From contig LRTP01000336.1 of assembly GCA_001550305.1 (NCBI GenBank), forward strand, positions 1 through 44,467: 44,467 nucleotides of DNA, in the 5' to 3' direction. This document shows positions 15,270 through 23,063 of this stretch, one piece after another. This DNA is from Streptomyces diastatochromogenes (GTDB taxonomy: Bacteria > Actinomycetota > Actinomycetes > Streptomycetales > Streptomycetaceae). The notes beneath the pieces were generated by a model. The model was not told the origin of the DNA and ran no database searches. It saw only the letters and a program-made list of their open reading frames with translations. The position numbers were made by a program, and so were the translations under genes. The number at the start of each line of letters is the position of its first letter. Position 1 is the stretch's first letter.

Positions 15270-15525
15270 CGAAGGCGTCCTCGTCCGAGTAACCGCAGTG
15301 CTGGATCGTGCAGGCGGCGGACGCCAGTGCTTCACGGCACAGGTCGTAGACGGCTGCCTCCACGCATCCTCCCGACACGCTCCCGATGACGGCGCCGTCG
15401 ACGTCGACGGCCAGCGCCGCGCCCGGTTGCCTGGGAGCGCTGCCGTGGACCGCGACCACGGTCGCGACAGCGAAGGTCCGCCCCTGCTCACACCAGCGCG
15501 ACAACTGGTCAGCGATGTCCAGCAC
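15270..15525 (-). pseudogene. xdhC: XdhC N-terminal fragment, minus strand
   Basis: GTG 15525 is preceded by AAGGAG. The translation DIADQLSRWCEQGRTFAVAT, VVAVHGSAPRQPGAALAVDV, IGSVSGGCVEAAVYDL and CGYSDEDAFAVLT is the XdhC N-terminal domain (SAPR..G, GSVSGGCVE). The expected glycine after FAV and the whole C-terminal domain are missing, as the sequence runs into the opposing plus-strand fragment. It follows the [2Fe-2S] and molybdopterin genes, a usual order for molybdenum hydroxylase operons, so the operon has lost its maturation protein. Confidence 0.72.
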
Positions 15526-15544
15526 GATGCTCCTTTCCGTGTTC

Positions 15545-15850
15545 GGCGGCGGTCGGGGTTTTCCGCGCGTTCACCGCGATGGCTTCGCGGATACGGTGGA
15601 AGGAGCCACAGCGGCAGACGTTCCGGACCTCGGCGAGGCCCAAGTCGCCGATCGCGTGGCCGCCGGAGTTGCCTGACCTCGGCGACGGCGGCCATGACAC
15701 GTCCGGTCTGGCCGCCGCACTGTGCGACGCCGCGTACCAGGCATGCTTCCCGCGTCGGGCGCAGGGCCCTGCCGGCCGTGGGGGGAGGCCCTTGATGGTG
15801 GCCACCCTGTGCAGGCCCGCCCACGAGAGCCCCCCGCGAGAGCTGACGCA
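15545..15850 (-). pseudogene. Decayed [2Fe-2S] subunit of a molybdenum hydroxylase
   Basis: Pieces in different frames match the adjacent intact gene: TIKGLP, CLVRGVAQCGGQTGRVMAAV and, in another frame, LAEVRNVCRCGSFHRIREAI. These correspond to TIEGLP, YDVAQCGYCQPGQIMAAV and LDEIRNICRCGTYNRIREAI. The N-terminal plant-type ferredoxin part is absent. This is an eroded paralogue lying between the intact small subunit and the xdhC fragment. Confidence 0.72.
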
Positions 15851-15895
15851 GGTGCGCGTTACGCCCTGTGCGGCGCGCACTCGGGCGGGGGCAGG

Positions 15896-16372
15896 TCACA
15901 TGTGCGCAGCGCCCGCCTTGATCGCTTCCCGGATGCGGTTGTAGGTACCGCAGCGGCAGATGTTGCGGATCTCGTCGAGGTCGGATTCGCTGATCTCATG
16001 ACCGGCGGCCTGTGCCTGCCTGACCTTGGCCACCGCCGCCATGATCTGCCCGGGTTGGCAGTAGCCGCACTGCGCCACGTCGTACTCCAGCCAGGCCTCC
16101 TGCATGGGGTGCAGGTCCTTGCCGACCGTGTCGGGCAGGCCTTCGATCGTGGTGATCTCGTCGTCCGGCCCCACGTCCTTGACCTCCACCGCGCAAGGAT
16201 TGAAGGCCTTGCCGTTGAAGTGGGACGTGCAGGCCTTGCAGACATTGATGCCACAGCCGTACTTCGGTCCGGTGACGTCCAGTACGTCACGCAGGACCCA
16301 CAGCAGTCGAAGGTTGTCATCGACGTCGACGGTGACGCGCTTGCCGTTGAGGATGAAGGTGTGCGTGCTCAT
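15896..16372 (-). CDS. [2Fe-2S]-binding subunit of an aldehyde/xanthine-oxidase-type enzyme
   Basis: The 158-residue subunit carries two [2Fe-2S] clusters that pass electrons from the molybdenum centre. The N-terminal ferredoxin-like domain has the cysteines of YGCGINVCKACTSHF and NPC; the C-terminal helical domain has AQCGYCQPGQIMA and IRNICRCGTYNRI. It is closest to isoquinoline 1-oxidoreductase alpha-type subunits (IorA). ATG 16372 lies 10 bases after the large-subunit stop, so the two are translated together. It has no signal peptide, whereas the large subunit has a Tat signal, which suggests export as a folded hitchhiker complex (inference). Confidence 0.92.
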   Translation of the reverse strand: MSTHTFILNGKRVTVDVDDNLRLLWVLRDVLDVTGPKYGCGINVCKACTSHFNGKAFNPCAVEVKDVGPDDEITTIEGLPDTVGKDLHPMQEAWLEYDVAQCGYCQPGQIMAAVAKVRQAQAAGHEISESDLDEIRNICRCGTYNRIREAIKAGAAHM

Positions 16373-16382
16373 GGTGCGCTCC

Positions 16383-18716
16383 TCAGTAGGTGTGGCTCAG
16401 GCCGTCGGACGGAGACTCGGGAATGGGTGGGATGAAGGGCTTGACCTCGAAGGACACCGTGCCGTGGTTGATCGGGAACCGGGTGGGCATCGTGCCGGTC
16501 GCACGGGCGTAGGCGCCCGCGACCGCGGCCACGGACGCGGCCACCCCGGCTTCGCCGGCACCACCGGGTTGCTCGGAGTCGGAGGGCATCACGATGCACT
16601 CGAAGTCAAAGGGGACGTTCCACTGCCGGGTGTAGAAGTAGTTGTCCCAGCTGGCTTCGAGGAAGTGCCCGTCGCGCAGGTGCAGGCTGCTGGTGAGGGC
16701 GAGCGCGATCCCGTCCGAGACACCACCCAGCATCTGGGCCTCCAAGCCCTGGGGGTTGATCACCAGTCCGGCGTCCACCGCGATCACGGCCTTGGTCACC
16801 CGCGGCCCGGTGACCGCGTTGTAGACCTTGCGGTTCACGGTCTCGGGCCGACAGTCGATCTCGACGAGCACCGCGGTCGCGCCCTTGTACTCGCTGTGGA
16901 TCGCGATGCCCTGCGCCGTCCCGGCGGGCATCGTCCTGCCCCACTTGCCCACGTCAGCGACCTTCTGGAGCACCGCTTTGACCCGGTCGTTCTTGAGGAA
17001 CGCAAGCCGGAACGCCAGCGGATCCCTGCCCATCTTCCGGGCGAGCTGATCGACCACCAGTTCATTGGCACACGCCACATCGGGCGAGTAGATGTTGCGC
17101 ATGCTCCCGGTGTTGAAGCGCGCGTCGGTCTCGTTGAGCAGCTGGGTGACGACGCCGAAGTTATAGGGGAGTTCCTGGGTCAGCGTGAAGATGGTCTCGG
17201 AGAACCCCAGCGCGCCGAGCCCGGTTGGCAGCCTGTCGGCCGTCGCCGTGATCATCTCGCCGAGTCCGTGACTGAAGTCGGTGACCACACTGGTCTGCCG
17301 CTGTTCGAAGGTCAGCACTTGCCCGGCCAGGTACGTGGCCCGGATCCGCGAGGTCACCATGGGGTGCACCCGCCCTTGCCGAGGCTCGTCGGCGCGATGC
17401 CACATCAGCTTGACCGGCTTGCCCATCGCCTTGGAGATCTTGGCGGCCTCGATGGCGGGGTCAGCGAAGAGTTTGTGTCCGAACGACCCTCCGCCGGTGA
17501 CGACGTTGACGGTGACCGCGTTCTGCGGCAGGCCGACTGCCTTGGCGATGTCACCCTGTGCCACGATCGGCACCTTCAGACCCGCCCACACCGTCGCGCG
17601 GTCCGACCGGACGTCGGCGATCGCACAGTTCGGCTCGAGCGCGGCGCTGCTGCGGAACATGAAGGTGAAGTCCGCCTCCACCGTGCCCGCCAGCAGCGGG
17701 ACCTTCGGGACCGCCAGCGGCAGCTCGGCCTTCCTCAGCCGGGCCAGGATCGTCTCGTCGGACTCGCCCGCGACCGGGCCCGGGTTCCACTCCACGTCGA
17801 GGGCACGCACCGCGTCGATGCACTGCCCGAATGTCTCCGCGCGCACAGCGACTCCCGTATCGACCATCGCCACATCCGTTATGCCCGGCATGGCAAGCAC
17901 CGTGGCTCGGTTGTGTACCGACTTCGGCGAGCCGTTCAGAGTGGGTGGGCGGCAGACCATGGTCGGCAGCGCGTCCGGCACGTGAAGGTCCAACGTGAAC
18001 TGCTTCCGCCCGGTGACCGCAAGTCGGGCGTCCTCCCGCCGGTAGGGCTTGCCGATCACCGAGAAGCTCGAAGTGGCCTTGAGTTCGACCTCCACCGCCT
18101 TGACGGTGCGGCTGGCGGCCTTGGTGGCCAGAGAGTCATAGGTCATTGATGACCCGTCAGGCGCGAAGATCGCCCCTTCCTTGGACTTCAGCAGCGCCAC
18201 TGCCGAGCCGAGCTCGATCGCCGCGGCTTCCAGCAGCGCCTTCCTGGCGATCGCCGCGGCGACTCGTACCGGTGTGAAGGTCGAGACCGTGGTGTTCGAT
18301 CCGCCCGTGAGCTGATTGAACATCAACTCGGGGCGGGCCGGTGCCAAGGCCACGTGCACCTTGTCGACCGGCAGGTCGAGCTCCTCGGCGATGATCATCG
18401 CTGTCGAGGTGGTGATTCCCTGGCCGACCTCCATCCGCGGAAGCTCGAACGACGCGGTGCCGTCCTCGTTGATCACGATCTTGATCAGCGCGGACGTGGG
18501 GAGCGCGGCGTCGGTCTGCAGATCCTCGAGGTCGTACAACTCCGGGATCTGGGGCGCTGAGGGCACCGCGGCGTAGGCAGGTGTGCCCAGCCCGAGGTCG
18601 GCGGCCACGGCAAGCGTGGCTCCACCCAGCACATAGCCGATGAACGCGCGGCGGCCGACCCGCGCGCGCTCACCACGTCCAGAGGTGCGGCCACTCCTGG
18701 CAGGGACGTCGGTCAT
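16383..18716 (-). CDS. Tat-exported molybdopterin-binding subunit, isoquinoline 1-oxidoreductase beta-like
   Basis: The 777-residue catalytic subunit starts at ATG 18716 behind AAAGGA. A twin-arginine signal is clear: RVGRRAFIGYVLGGATLAVA at about residues 19-38, then a cleavage region near TPAYA-A (about 45-50). Two molybdopterin-binding regions follow, as in IorB: ELPRMEVGQGITTSTAMIIA, ALEPNCAI, VTGGGSFGHK and, near the C-terminus, GGAGEAGVAASVAAVAGAYA, whose Glu is the conserved catalytic base. Such enzymes hydroxylate N-heterocycles or aldehydes outside the membrane. The substrate cannot be read. It is the first gene of a minus-strand operon with the [2Fe-2S] subunit and, originally, xdhC. 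Confidence 0.92.
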   Translation of the reverse strand: MTDVPARSGRTSGRGERARVGRRAFIGYVLGGATLAVAADLGLGTPAYAAVPSAPQIPELYDLEDLQTDAALPTSALIKIVINEDGTASFELPRMEVGQGITTSTAMIIAEELDLPVDKVHVALAPARPELMFNQLTGGSNTTVSTFTPVRVAAAIARKALLEAAAIELGSAVALLKSKEGAIFAPDGSSMTYDSLATKAASRTVKAVEVELKATSSFSVIGKPYRREDARLAVTGRKQFTLDLHVPDALPTMVCRPPTLNGSPKSVHNRATVLAMPGITDVAMVDTGVAVRAETFGQCIDAVRALDVEWNPGPVAGESDETILARLRKAELPLAVPKVPLLAGTVEADFTFMFRSSAALEPNCAIADVRSDRATVWAGLKVPIVAQGDIAKAVGLPQNAVTVNVVTGGGSFGHKLFADPAIEAAKISKAMGKPVKLMWHRADEPRQGRVHPMVTSRIRATYLAGQVLTFEQRQTSVVTDFSHGLGEMITATADRLPTGLGALGFSETIFTLTQELPYNFGVVTQLLNETDARFNTGSMRNIYSPDVACANELVVDQLARKMGRDPLAFRLAFLKNDRVKAVLQKVADVGKWGRTMPAGTAQGIAIHSEYKGATAVLVEIDCRPETVNRKVYNAVTGPRVTKAVIAVDAGLVINPQGLEAQMLGGVSDGIALALTSSLHLRDGHFLEASWDNYFYTRQWNVPFDFECIVMPSDSEQPGGAGEAGVAASVAAVAGAYARATGTMPTRFPINHGTVSFEVKPFIPPIPESPSDGLSHTY

Positions 18717-18950
18717 CGGCCATTCCTTTCTTGTTCCCAGTCGTTCGCTCCCGAGATCGGCAGACAGGCGCGTTCTCGGGACCAGCGCGGCAGGGAGCAC
18801 TGGGCACAACCAGTCGTCGGCTCCCCATAGGCGAGCGGACCAGAGCCTAGAACCGCATAAAGTCCTGGTCTTTGGGCCGAGCACCAGCGAAGCGGGGCAG
18901 CAGATTGTGCGCGAGCACAACGGAAAGCAGGTATTCGCACGAGGAGAGAG
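18717..18950. other. Upstream region of the molybdenum hydroxylase operon
   Basis: No gene is recognised. It should hold the promoter of the minus-strand operon. I could not assign -10 and -35 boxes with confidence. Confidence 0.4.
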
Positions 18951-18957
18951 TGAAATG

Positions 18958-19009
18958 AGGAGACAGTGAAAAAGGACAGTGAAAGGGGACTGTGAAAAGA
19001 GACAGTCAG
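18958..19009. repeat. Purine-rich imperfect tandem repeat
   Basis: Four copies of a 13-15-base unit follow one another: GGAGACAGTGAAAAA, GGACAGTGAAAGG, GGACTGTGAAAAG, AGACAGTCAG. The strand is almost pure purine apart from the C and T of CAGT. It lies about 240 bases upstream of the molybdenum hydroxylase start and 130 bases after the end of the PucR gene. A role as protein-binding array or as a slippage product is open. Confidence 0.6.
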
Positions 19010-19135
19010 AGGCCTGCCGGCGTCGGGAACCTCAGTCCGCCAGTTCCCCTGACCACCGGAAGACGCGCCGCGCCGGCCTTCGGCGGGATCGCCGGAGCGC
19101 GTCCGCGCGTACCGGTGTCCAGGCCGACCGAGGCC

Positions 19136-20329
19136 TCATTCCGAGATAGTGCCCAGTCGCACGGCCTGCAGGGCAACGTAGAGCTCCGCGCAGGAGTCCG
19201 CGTCGCTGGTTCGCCGGCCGGTCAGTTCGGTGATCCTGCCCAGCCGGTACAGGACGGTGTTGCGGTGGCAGTGCAGGTGCTCGGCGGCCAGTGTGGTCGA
19301 GCCGCCGGTGGCGAACCAGACGCCCAAGGTGTCGAGCAGGACGGCTCGTTCCGTCGTCGGCAGGGTGAGCAGCGGCCCGAAGACCGTACGGGCCACCTCG
19401 GAAGCGGCGTCGGGTGAGGCCGCCGCGAGCAGGGCTATCGGCGAACTCCCGTAGACGTGCGTGCCGGGGGTCCCGGGTGGCAGGCACTGGGCCGCCAGTT
19501 GGGCCTCCCGTCGAGCGTTCGGCGCGTCCATGAGCGAGGCGAAGGGCCGGCTGATGCCCACGCGGGAGAGTGCGATGCCGTCGAGGCGTTCCTCCACCGC
19601 GACGACCAGCTGCTCGTTCGGCAGAGCGAGGAGGCCGAGCAGGCTGCCTGCCCGGTGGATCCACTCGCCGTCGATGTCGATCGCCCGCAGCTGTCCCTCG
19701 ACCGTCGGCAGAGGGCCGACGCCGTCGTTGATCTCGCCGCACACCACCAGGAACGGTCCTTTGCGGTCCAGCCGCAGGACCCGCATGGCCTCCCAGGCCC
19801 TGGAGCTGCTCCCCGCGGTGCCGTCGAGCAGCGTGGTGAGCATGACGCGCCGTGCGGCGGCATCGCGGCATGCCTGTTCCTCCACCGCGACGCGGTAGGC
19901 CTCGGCAGCGGCGCTGGAGCACTCGTCGATGATCAGCCAGATGTCCGAGGCCCTGTGCAGCAGCCAGGCTGCGCTGTCCTTGCCGAGGGCCATCGCCAGC
20001 AGCCGGTCCCAGATGAACCGCCCGCCAAGGCGGAAGGCATGCAGCAGAGCGGCCAGCGGGATGCCTTGTTCGGCCTTGAGCCGGCCCGCCGCCCGCGGGG
20101 CGTCCATGCTGGTGGGCACACCCCCGTTTTTCAAGGCTGCCAGCAGCGTGCACAGGTTGTCGTGCACGGGGGCGCGCAACTGCTCGTGGCTCAGCAGCAT
20201 GCCCTCGGCGTACGAGCGCTCGCCGTTGAGGATCTCGGCGGTCAGTTCGTCGGTCAGTGAGTCCACCGAGACCAGGAGCCGGTCGAGCAGATCAGTCATG
20301 CACGGGTCGGTGCCCAGCGGCATGGTCAT
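19136..20329 (-). CDS. PucR/CdaR-type transcriptional regulator
   Basis: About 397 residues. The N-terminal region ([20 protein letters not shown], then [10 protein letters not shown]) is the sensor-like domain common to Streptomyces PucR proteins. A GGDEF-like central fold follows, and a C-terminal PucR helix-turn-helix ([20 protein letters not shown], then ELTGR) lies at about residues 345-375. Possible starts are ATG 20329, 20323 and 20299; no clear ribosome binding site decides. PucR proteins often control purine or aromatic catabolism. Its position 420 bases upstream of, and in the same direction as, the molybdenum hydroxylase genes makes it a candidate regulator of them (inference). Confidence 0.85.
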   Translation of the reverse strand: MTMPLGTDPCMTDLLDRLLVSVDSLTDELTAEILNGERSYAEGMLLSHEQLRAPVHDNLCTLLAALKNGGVPTSMDAPRAAGRLKAEQGIPLAALLHAFRLGGRFIWDRLLAMALGKDSAAWLLHRASDIWLIIDECSSAAAEAYRVAVEEQACRDAAARRVMLTTLLDGTAGSSSRAWEAMRVLRLDRKGPFLVVCGEINDGVGPLPTVEGQLRAIDIDGEWIHRAGSLLGLLALPNEQLVVAVEERLDGIALSRVGISRPFASLMDAPNARREAQLAAQCLPPGTPGTHVYGSSPIALLAAASPDAASEVARTVFGPLLTLPTTERAVLLDTLGVWFATGGSTTLAAEHLHCHRNTVLYRLGRITELTGRRTSDADSCAELYVALQAVRLGTISE

Positions 20330-20487
20330 GCGCGGATGATAGACGCCCGCGATCGTGTGCGGGCCCAAAGCGTGCGGCATGAGGCCCGGCTACCGCCCGA
20401 CCAGTTGCCCCGCCGTCCCGGGTGAGTCCTTTCTCCAACGGGCGCTGCCGCCTGTCTGCGCAACGAGTTGCACAGAAGGATCGCGAT

Positions 20488-20796
20488 ATGGCGCTCGAAC
20501 CCGAGAGCCTCCGGCGCGACCTCGCCGTGAAGATCCGTGGCGCGGCCTTCGACGACCCGGCGGTGCTGATCCGCGAGGTCGAGCGGCACCGGCAGGCGCA
20601 CAGTTCCGAATCCGTACACCCGCCGCGCGCCACCCGGAGGTGGGTGGTGGATTGTGGCCAGTCTCAGCAGCACGACCGATCACCATGCCGGGCACACCGC
20701 CAACCGCGCGAGAGTGCGGACTGCAGCGACAATGGCCAGCACACCCGAAACCCGCTTGCACCTGCATGGATGAGGTATTCGGCAAGGGCAACGTAG
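20488..20796 (+). CDS. Uncertain small reading frame, possibly a broken gene
   Basis: ATG 20488 has AGAAGGA seven bases upstream. The first 45 codons (ALEPESLRRDLAVKIRGAAF, then DDPAVLIREVERHRQAHSSE) look coding and helical; the rest loses coding character and overlaps one copy of a 27-base direct repeat. It may be a truncated gene. No family is recognised. Confidence 0.3.
   Translation: MALEPESLRRDLAVKIRGAAFDDPAVLIREVERHRQAHSSESVHPPRATRRWVVDCGQSQQHDRSPCRAHRQPRESADCSDNGQHTRNPLAPAWMRYSARAT
20760..20786 (+). repeat. 27-base direct repeat, copy 1
   Basis: A 27-base sequence beginning ACCTGCATGGATGAGGTATT is repeated exactly at 20845-20871, 85 bases away start to start, just beyond the 3' end of the P450 gene. 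Outside the repeat the sequences differ. Confidence 0.9.
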
Positions 20797-20844
20797 ACGC
20801 GCGCAATGCGGCGGCATCCTCTACGAGTACACGCATGGAGCCTG

Positions 20845-20871
20845 ACCTGCATGGATGAGGTATTCGGCAAG
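20845..20871 (+). repeat. 27-base direct repeat, copy 2
   Basis: Identical to 20760-20786. It ends seven bases from the P450 stop codon. The pair could be a duplicated 3' flank, a recombination scar or a protein-binding site. Confidence 0.9.
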
Positions 20872-20878
20872 CGTGGGG

Positions 20879-22081
20879 TCAGGACTTCCACCGGACCGGC
20901 AGCTGACGCGGGCCGCGGATGAGCATGCCGTGGCGCCAGGTCAGGGCGGCCGGGTGGGCGTCGAGGGCGAGGTCGGGGCAGCGCTCCAGCAGAGCACGGA
21001 TCGCGATCCGAGCCTCCATGCGGGCGAGCGGCGCGCCGAGGCAGTAGTGAATGCCGTGGCCGAAGGCGACATGACCATGGGCGGGCCGCCGGACGTCGAA
21101 GCGGCCGGGGTCGGGGAAGCGTGCCGGGTCGTGGTTTGCGTCCGCCAGGGCCACGAGGACCAGCTCACCACCGCCGGGGATGACCGTATTGCCGATCTCG
21201 ACCGGCTCGGTGGTGAACCTGAACGTCGGCGTCTCCACCGGCCCGTCGTAGCGCAGCATCTCCTCCACTGCGTTGTCCATGAGCGTCATGTCCTCGCGCA
21301 GTGCGGCGACTTGGTCGGCATGGGTCAGCAGGGCCAACACGCCGTTGGAGATCAGATTGACCGTGGTCTCATGCCCCGCGACCAGCAGCAGCCAAGCAGT
21401 ACCGCGCAGTTCGTCCGCAGACAGCCGGTCGCCCTCCTCGTCGGTGGTGCGAATCAGGGCGCTCATCAGGTCCTGGCCCGGGGCCAGGCGCTTACGCTCC
21501 AGCAACTCGGCGAGATACGTCGCCACCTCACCCGTCGCCGCCAGCCGCGCCCCCGGGTCGGGGTCAGTGAGGATCGTGCCGGTCCAGGCGCGGAACGCGG
21601 CCCGGTCCAGCATCGGCACGCCGAGCAGCTCGCAAATCACCGAGATTGGCAGCGGGAACGAGAGTGCCTCGACCAGTTCGGCCCGCCCGTCCGGAAGCGC
21701 CACCATCGCGTCGATCAACTCGTCGGTGATCTGCCGCACGCGTGGCGCGAACTGTTCGATCCGGCGCGGAGTGAACTCACGGACGACCAGCTTACGCAGC
21801 CGCTCATGGTCCGGCGGGTCGGAGTTGAGCATGTGCGGGCCCGCAGATGGACTGGGGATTGGAAAGGTGGGCGACGCGTTCTTCCACTGCTTGGACAACC
21901 GCGGATCTACGAGCGCCGCTCGGCCGGCCTCGTACCCGACGACAAGCCAGGCCTCCGTACCCTCCGGAATCCGCACCTTGTGCACGGGTCCGCGCTTGCG
22001 CAGCGCCGCGTAAACCGGATACGGATCGCGGACGAAGTCCTCGCCCATCGCCACCAGATCGATCGCCTCGGCTGCCGCCAC
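20879..22081 (-). CDS. Cytochrome P450 (bacterial class I)
   Basis: A 400-residue soluble P450 monooxygenase. The I-helix oxygen-binding motif is AGHETTV, the K-helix ExxR is in EEMLRYDGPVETPTFR, and the heme-binding loop is FGHGIHYCLGAPLARME with the axial cysteine. HMLNSDPPDHERLRKLV is the C-helix region. The frame is open upstream to 22273, but GTG 22081 gives the usual length and AEAIDLVAMGEDFVRDPYPV start. P450s need ferredoxin and reductase partners; none is adjacent. The type resembles Streptomyces CYP107/CYP105 enzymes in hydroxylation of secondary metabolites or xenobiotics; the substrate is unknown. Confidence 0.93.
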   Translation of the reverse strand: MAAAEAIDLVAMGEDFVRDPYPVYAALRKRGPVHKVRIPEGTEAWLVVGYEAGRAALVDPRLSKQWKNASPTFPIPSPSAGPHMLNSDPPDHERLRKLVVREFTPRRIEQFAPRVRQITDELIDAMVALPDGRAELVEALSFPLPISVICELLGVPMLDRAAFRAWTGTILTDPDPGARLAATGEVATYLAELLERKRLAPGQDLMSALIRTTDEEGDRLSADELRGTAWLLLVAGHETTVNLISNGVLALLTHADQVAALREDMTLMDNAVEEMLRYDGPVETPTFRFTTEPVEIGNTVIPGGGELVLVALADANHDPARFPDPGRFDVRRPAHGHVAFGHGIHYCLGAPLARMEARIAIRALLERCPDLALDAHPAALTWRHGMLIRGPRQLPVRWKS

Positions 22082-22749
22082 CGCCTGCCCCCGTCTCCCA
22101 GTTCGCCCGACGCTAGCAGTGGGCGCCGCTTCGGCGAAGGACGCATCCAGCCGAACGGGGTGGGGAAAACCGCGGTGGGGCCGTCCGCTGTCGGGTAGCC
22201 GAAGTGCCGGGACGGGGTGGAGCCGTCCGCTTCCAGGCACCCTACGGTCCAGAGCCCGTTGGTGTTGCGCCACGCGTACCAGCGGTCGCCGTCGAACAGA
22301 ACCGTGGAGAACGCCTGGTCGGTCTTTTGGCCGGCCATGTGCTGCCCCGGCGAGAACTGCGGGTGGAAGAAGCTCTCGTCGTAGGAGTGGTTTATGACCC
22401 GTCCGTGGGCGCCGCGGTGTCCGGCGTGGAGTTCGACCTTCCCGTCCTTCGGCAGCGTCGTCAGGCTGAGGGAAGATGCGATCCGCTCGGCGAGCGGATA
22501 GAACGATCCGGCCGGTGAGCGGGCCTCGATGACACCGTCCGCGTATGCCCGGCTCAGCGCACGTTCACGCTGCTCCGTGACGTATCGCAGGAAAACTGTC
22601 AGGGCTGAGAGGACGACCAGCGCGAGGATCTGCGCCATGCGGTGGGCCGTGGTCAGTCCGCCTTCGAGCACGGCGACGAGCACCAGGGCGGCCGGCGCGA
22701 GGGCCCCGACGAGGGCGGTCAGCCACCAGCCCGCGGTTCGATGGCTCAT
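21907..22749 (-). CDS. Membrane-anchored hypothetical protein, 3'-truncated and running into the P450 gene
   Basis: From ATG 22749 the protein has two membrane helices (GWWLTALVGALAPAALVLVA and ILALVVLSALTVFLRYV, about residues 5-65), then a soluble region with VINHSYDESFFHPQFSPGQH, FDGDRWYAWRNTNGLWTVGC and SRHFGYP. After about residue 215 the translation turns into an arginine/tryptophan-rich shadow of the P450 frame and stops only at 21907, 175 bases inside that gene. The natural 3' end seems to have been lost when the P450 gene was joined. No known function. Confidence 0.55.
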   Translation of the reverse strand: MSHRTAGWWLTALVGALAPAALVLVAVLEGGLTTAHRMAQILALVVLSALTVFLRYVTEQRERALSRAYADGVIEARSPAGSFYPLAERIASSLSLTTLPKDGKVELHAGHRGAHGRVINHSYDESFFHPQFSPGQHMAGQKTDQAFSTVLFDGDRWYAWRNTNGLWTVGCLEADGSTPSRHFGYPTADGPTAVFPTPFGWMRPSPKRRPLLASGELGDGGRRWRQPRRSIWWRWARTSSAIRIRFTRRCASADPCTRCGFRRVRRPGLSSGTRPAERRS

Positions 22750-23063
22750 CACGCGACAAACGCCCACGTCGGACACCCATGCGCCCATTCTGCCCCGACG
22801 CGTTTCCCCCGGGGCGGCCCCACGAACAGCGAGTCTTCCGGCAGGTCCGCGGCTCACTTCCAGACGTTCCGTGGCAGCCGCCACGAGGGTCGCCGGGCGC
22901 CCGTTGCCGATGCCGCGTCGCAGCAGCCACTCGGGCGGCGGAGGCCGCCGAGCCTCGCCCCGGCACCGCTCCTCGACCGCGATCCACTGAGATCTGGCCG
23001 AGACTCGCAGTCGCCTGCTGCACGAGCACGCACCCGTACTACTGCAACCTGCCTTGCAGACCC
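22750..23063. other. No recognisable gene
   Basis: This lies between the start of the membrane protein gene (minus) and the integrase remnant (plus). Frames are open but low-complexity. It probably holds the membrane gene's promoter; the left part of the integrase gene is missing. Confidence 0.4.

Noticed and set aside
16104..18149. A 681-codon plus-strand frame opposite the molybdopterin subunit
   Set aside because: It is a shadow produced by strong third-position GC; the minus strand shows the Tat signal and molybdopterin motifs.
20760..20871. The 27-base repeats as a CRISPR array
   Set aside because: Only two copies, a 58-base interval that is too long for a normal spacer, no dyad in the repeat and no cas genes.
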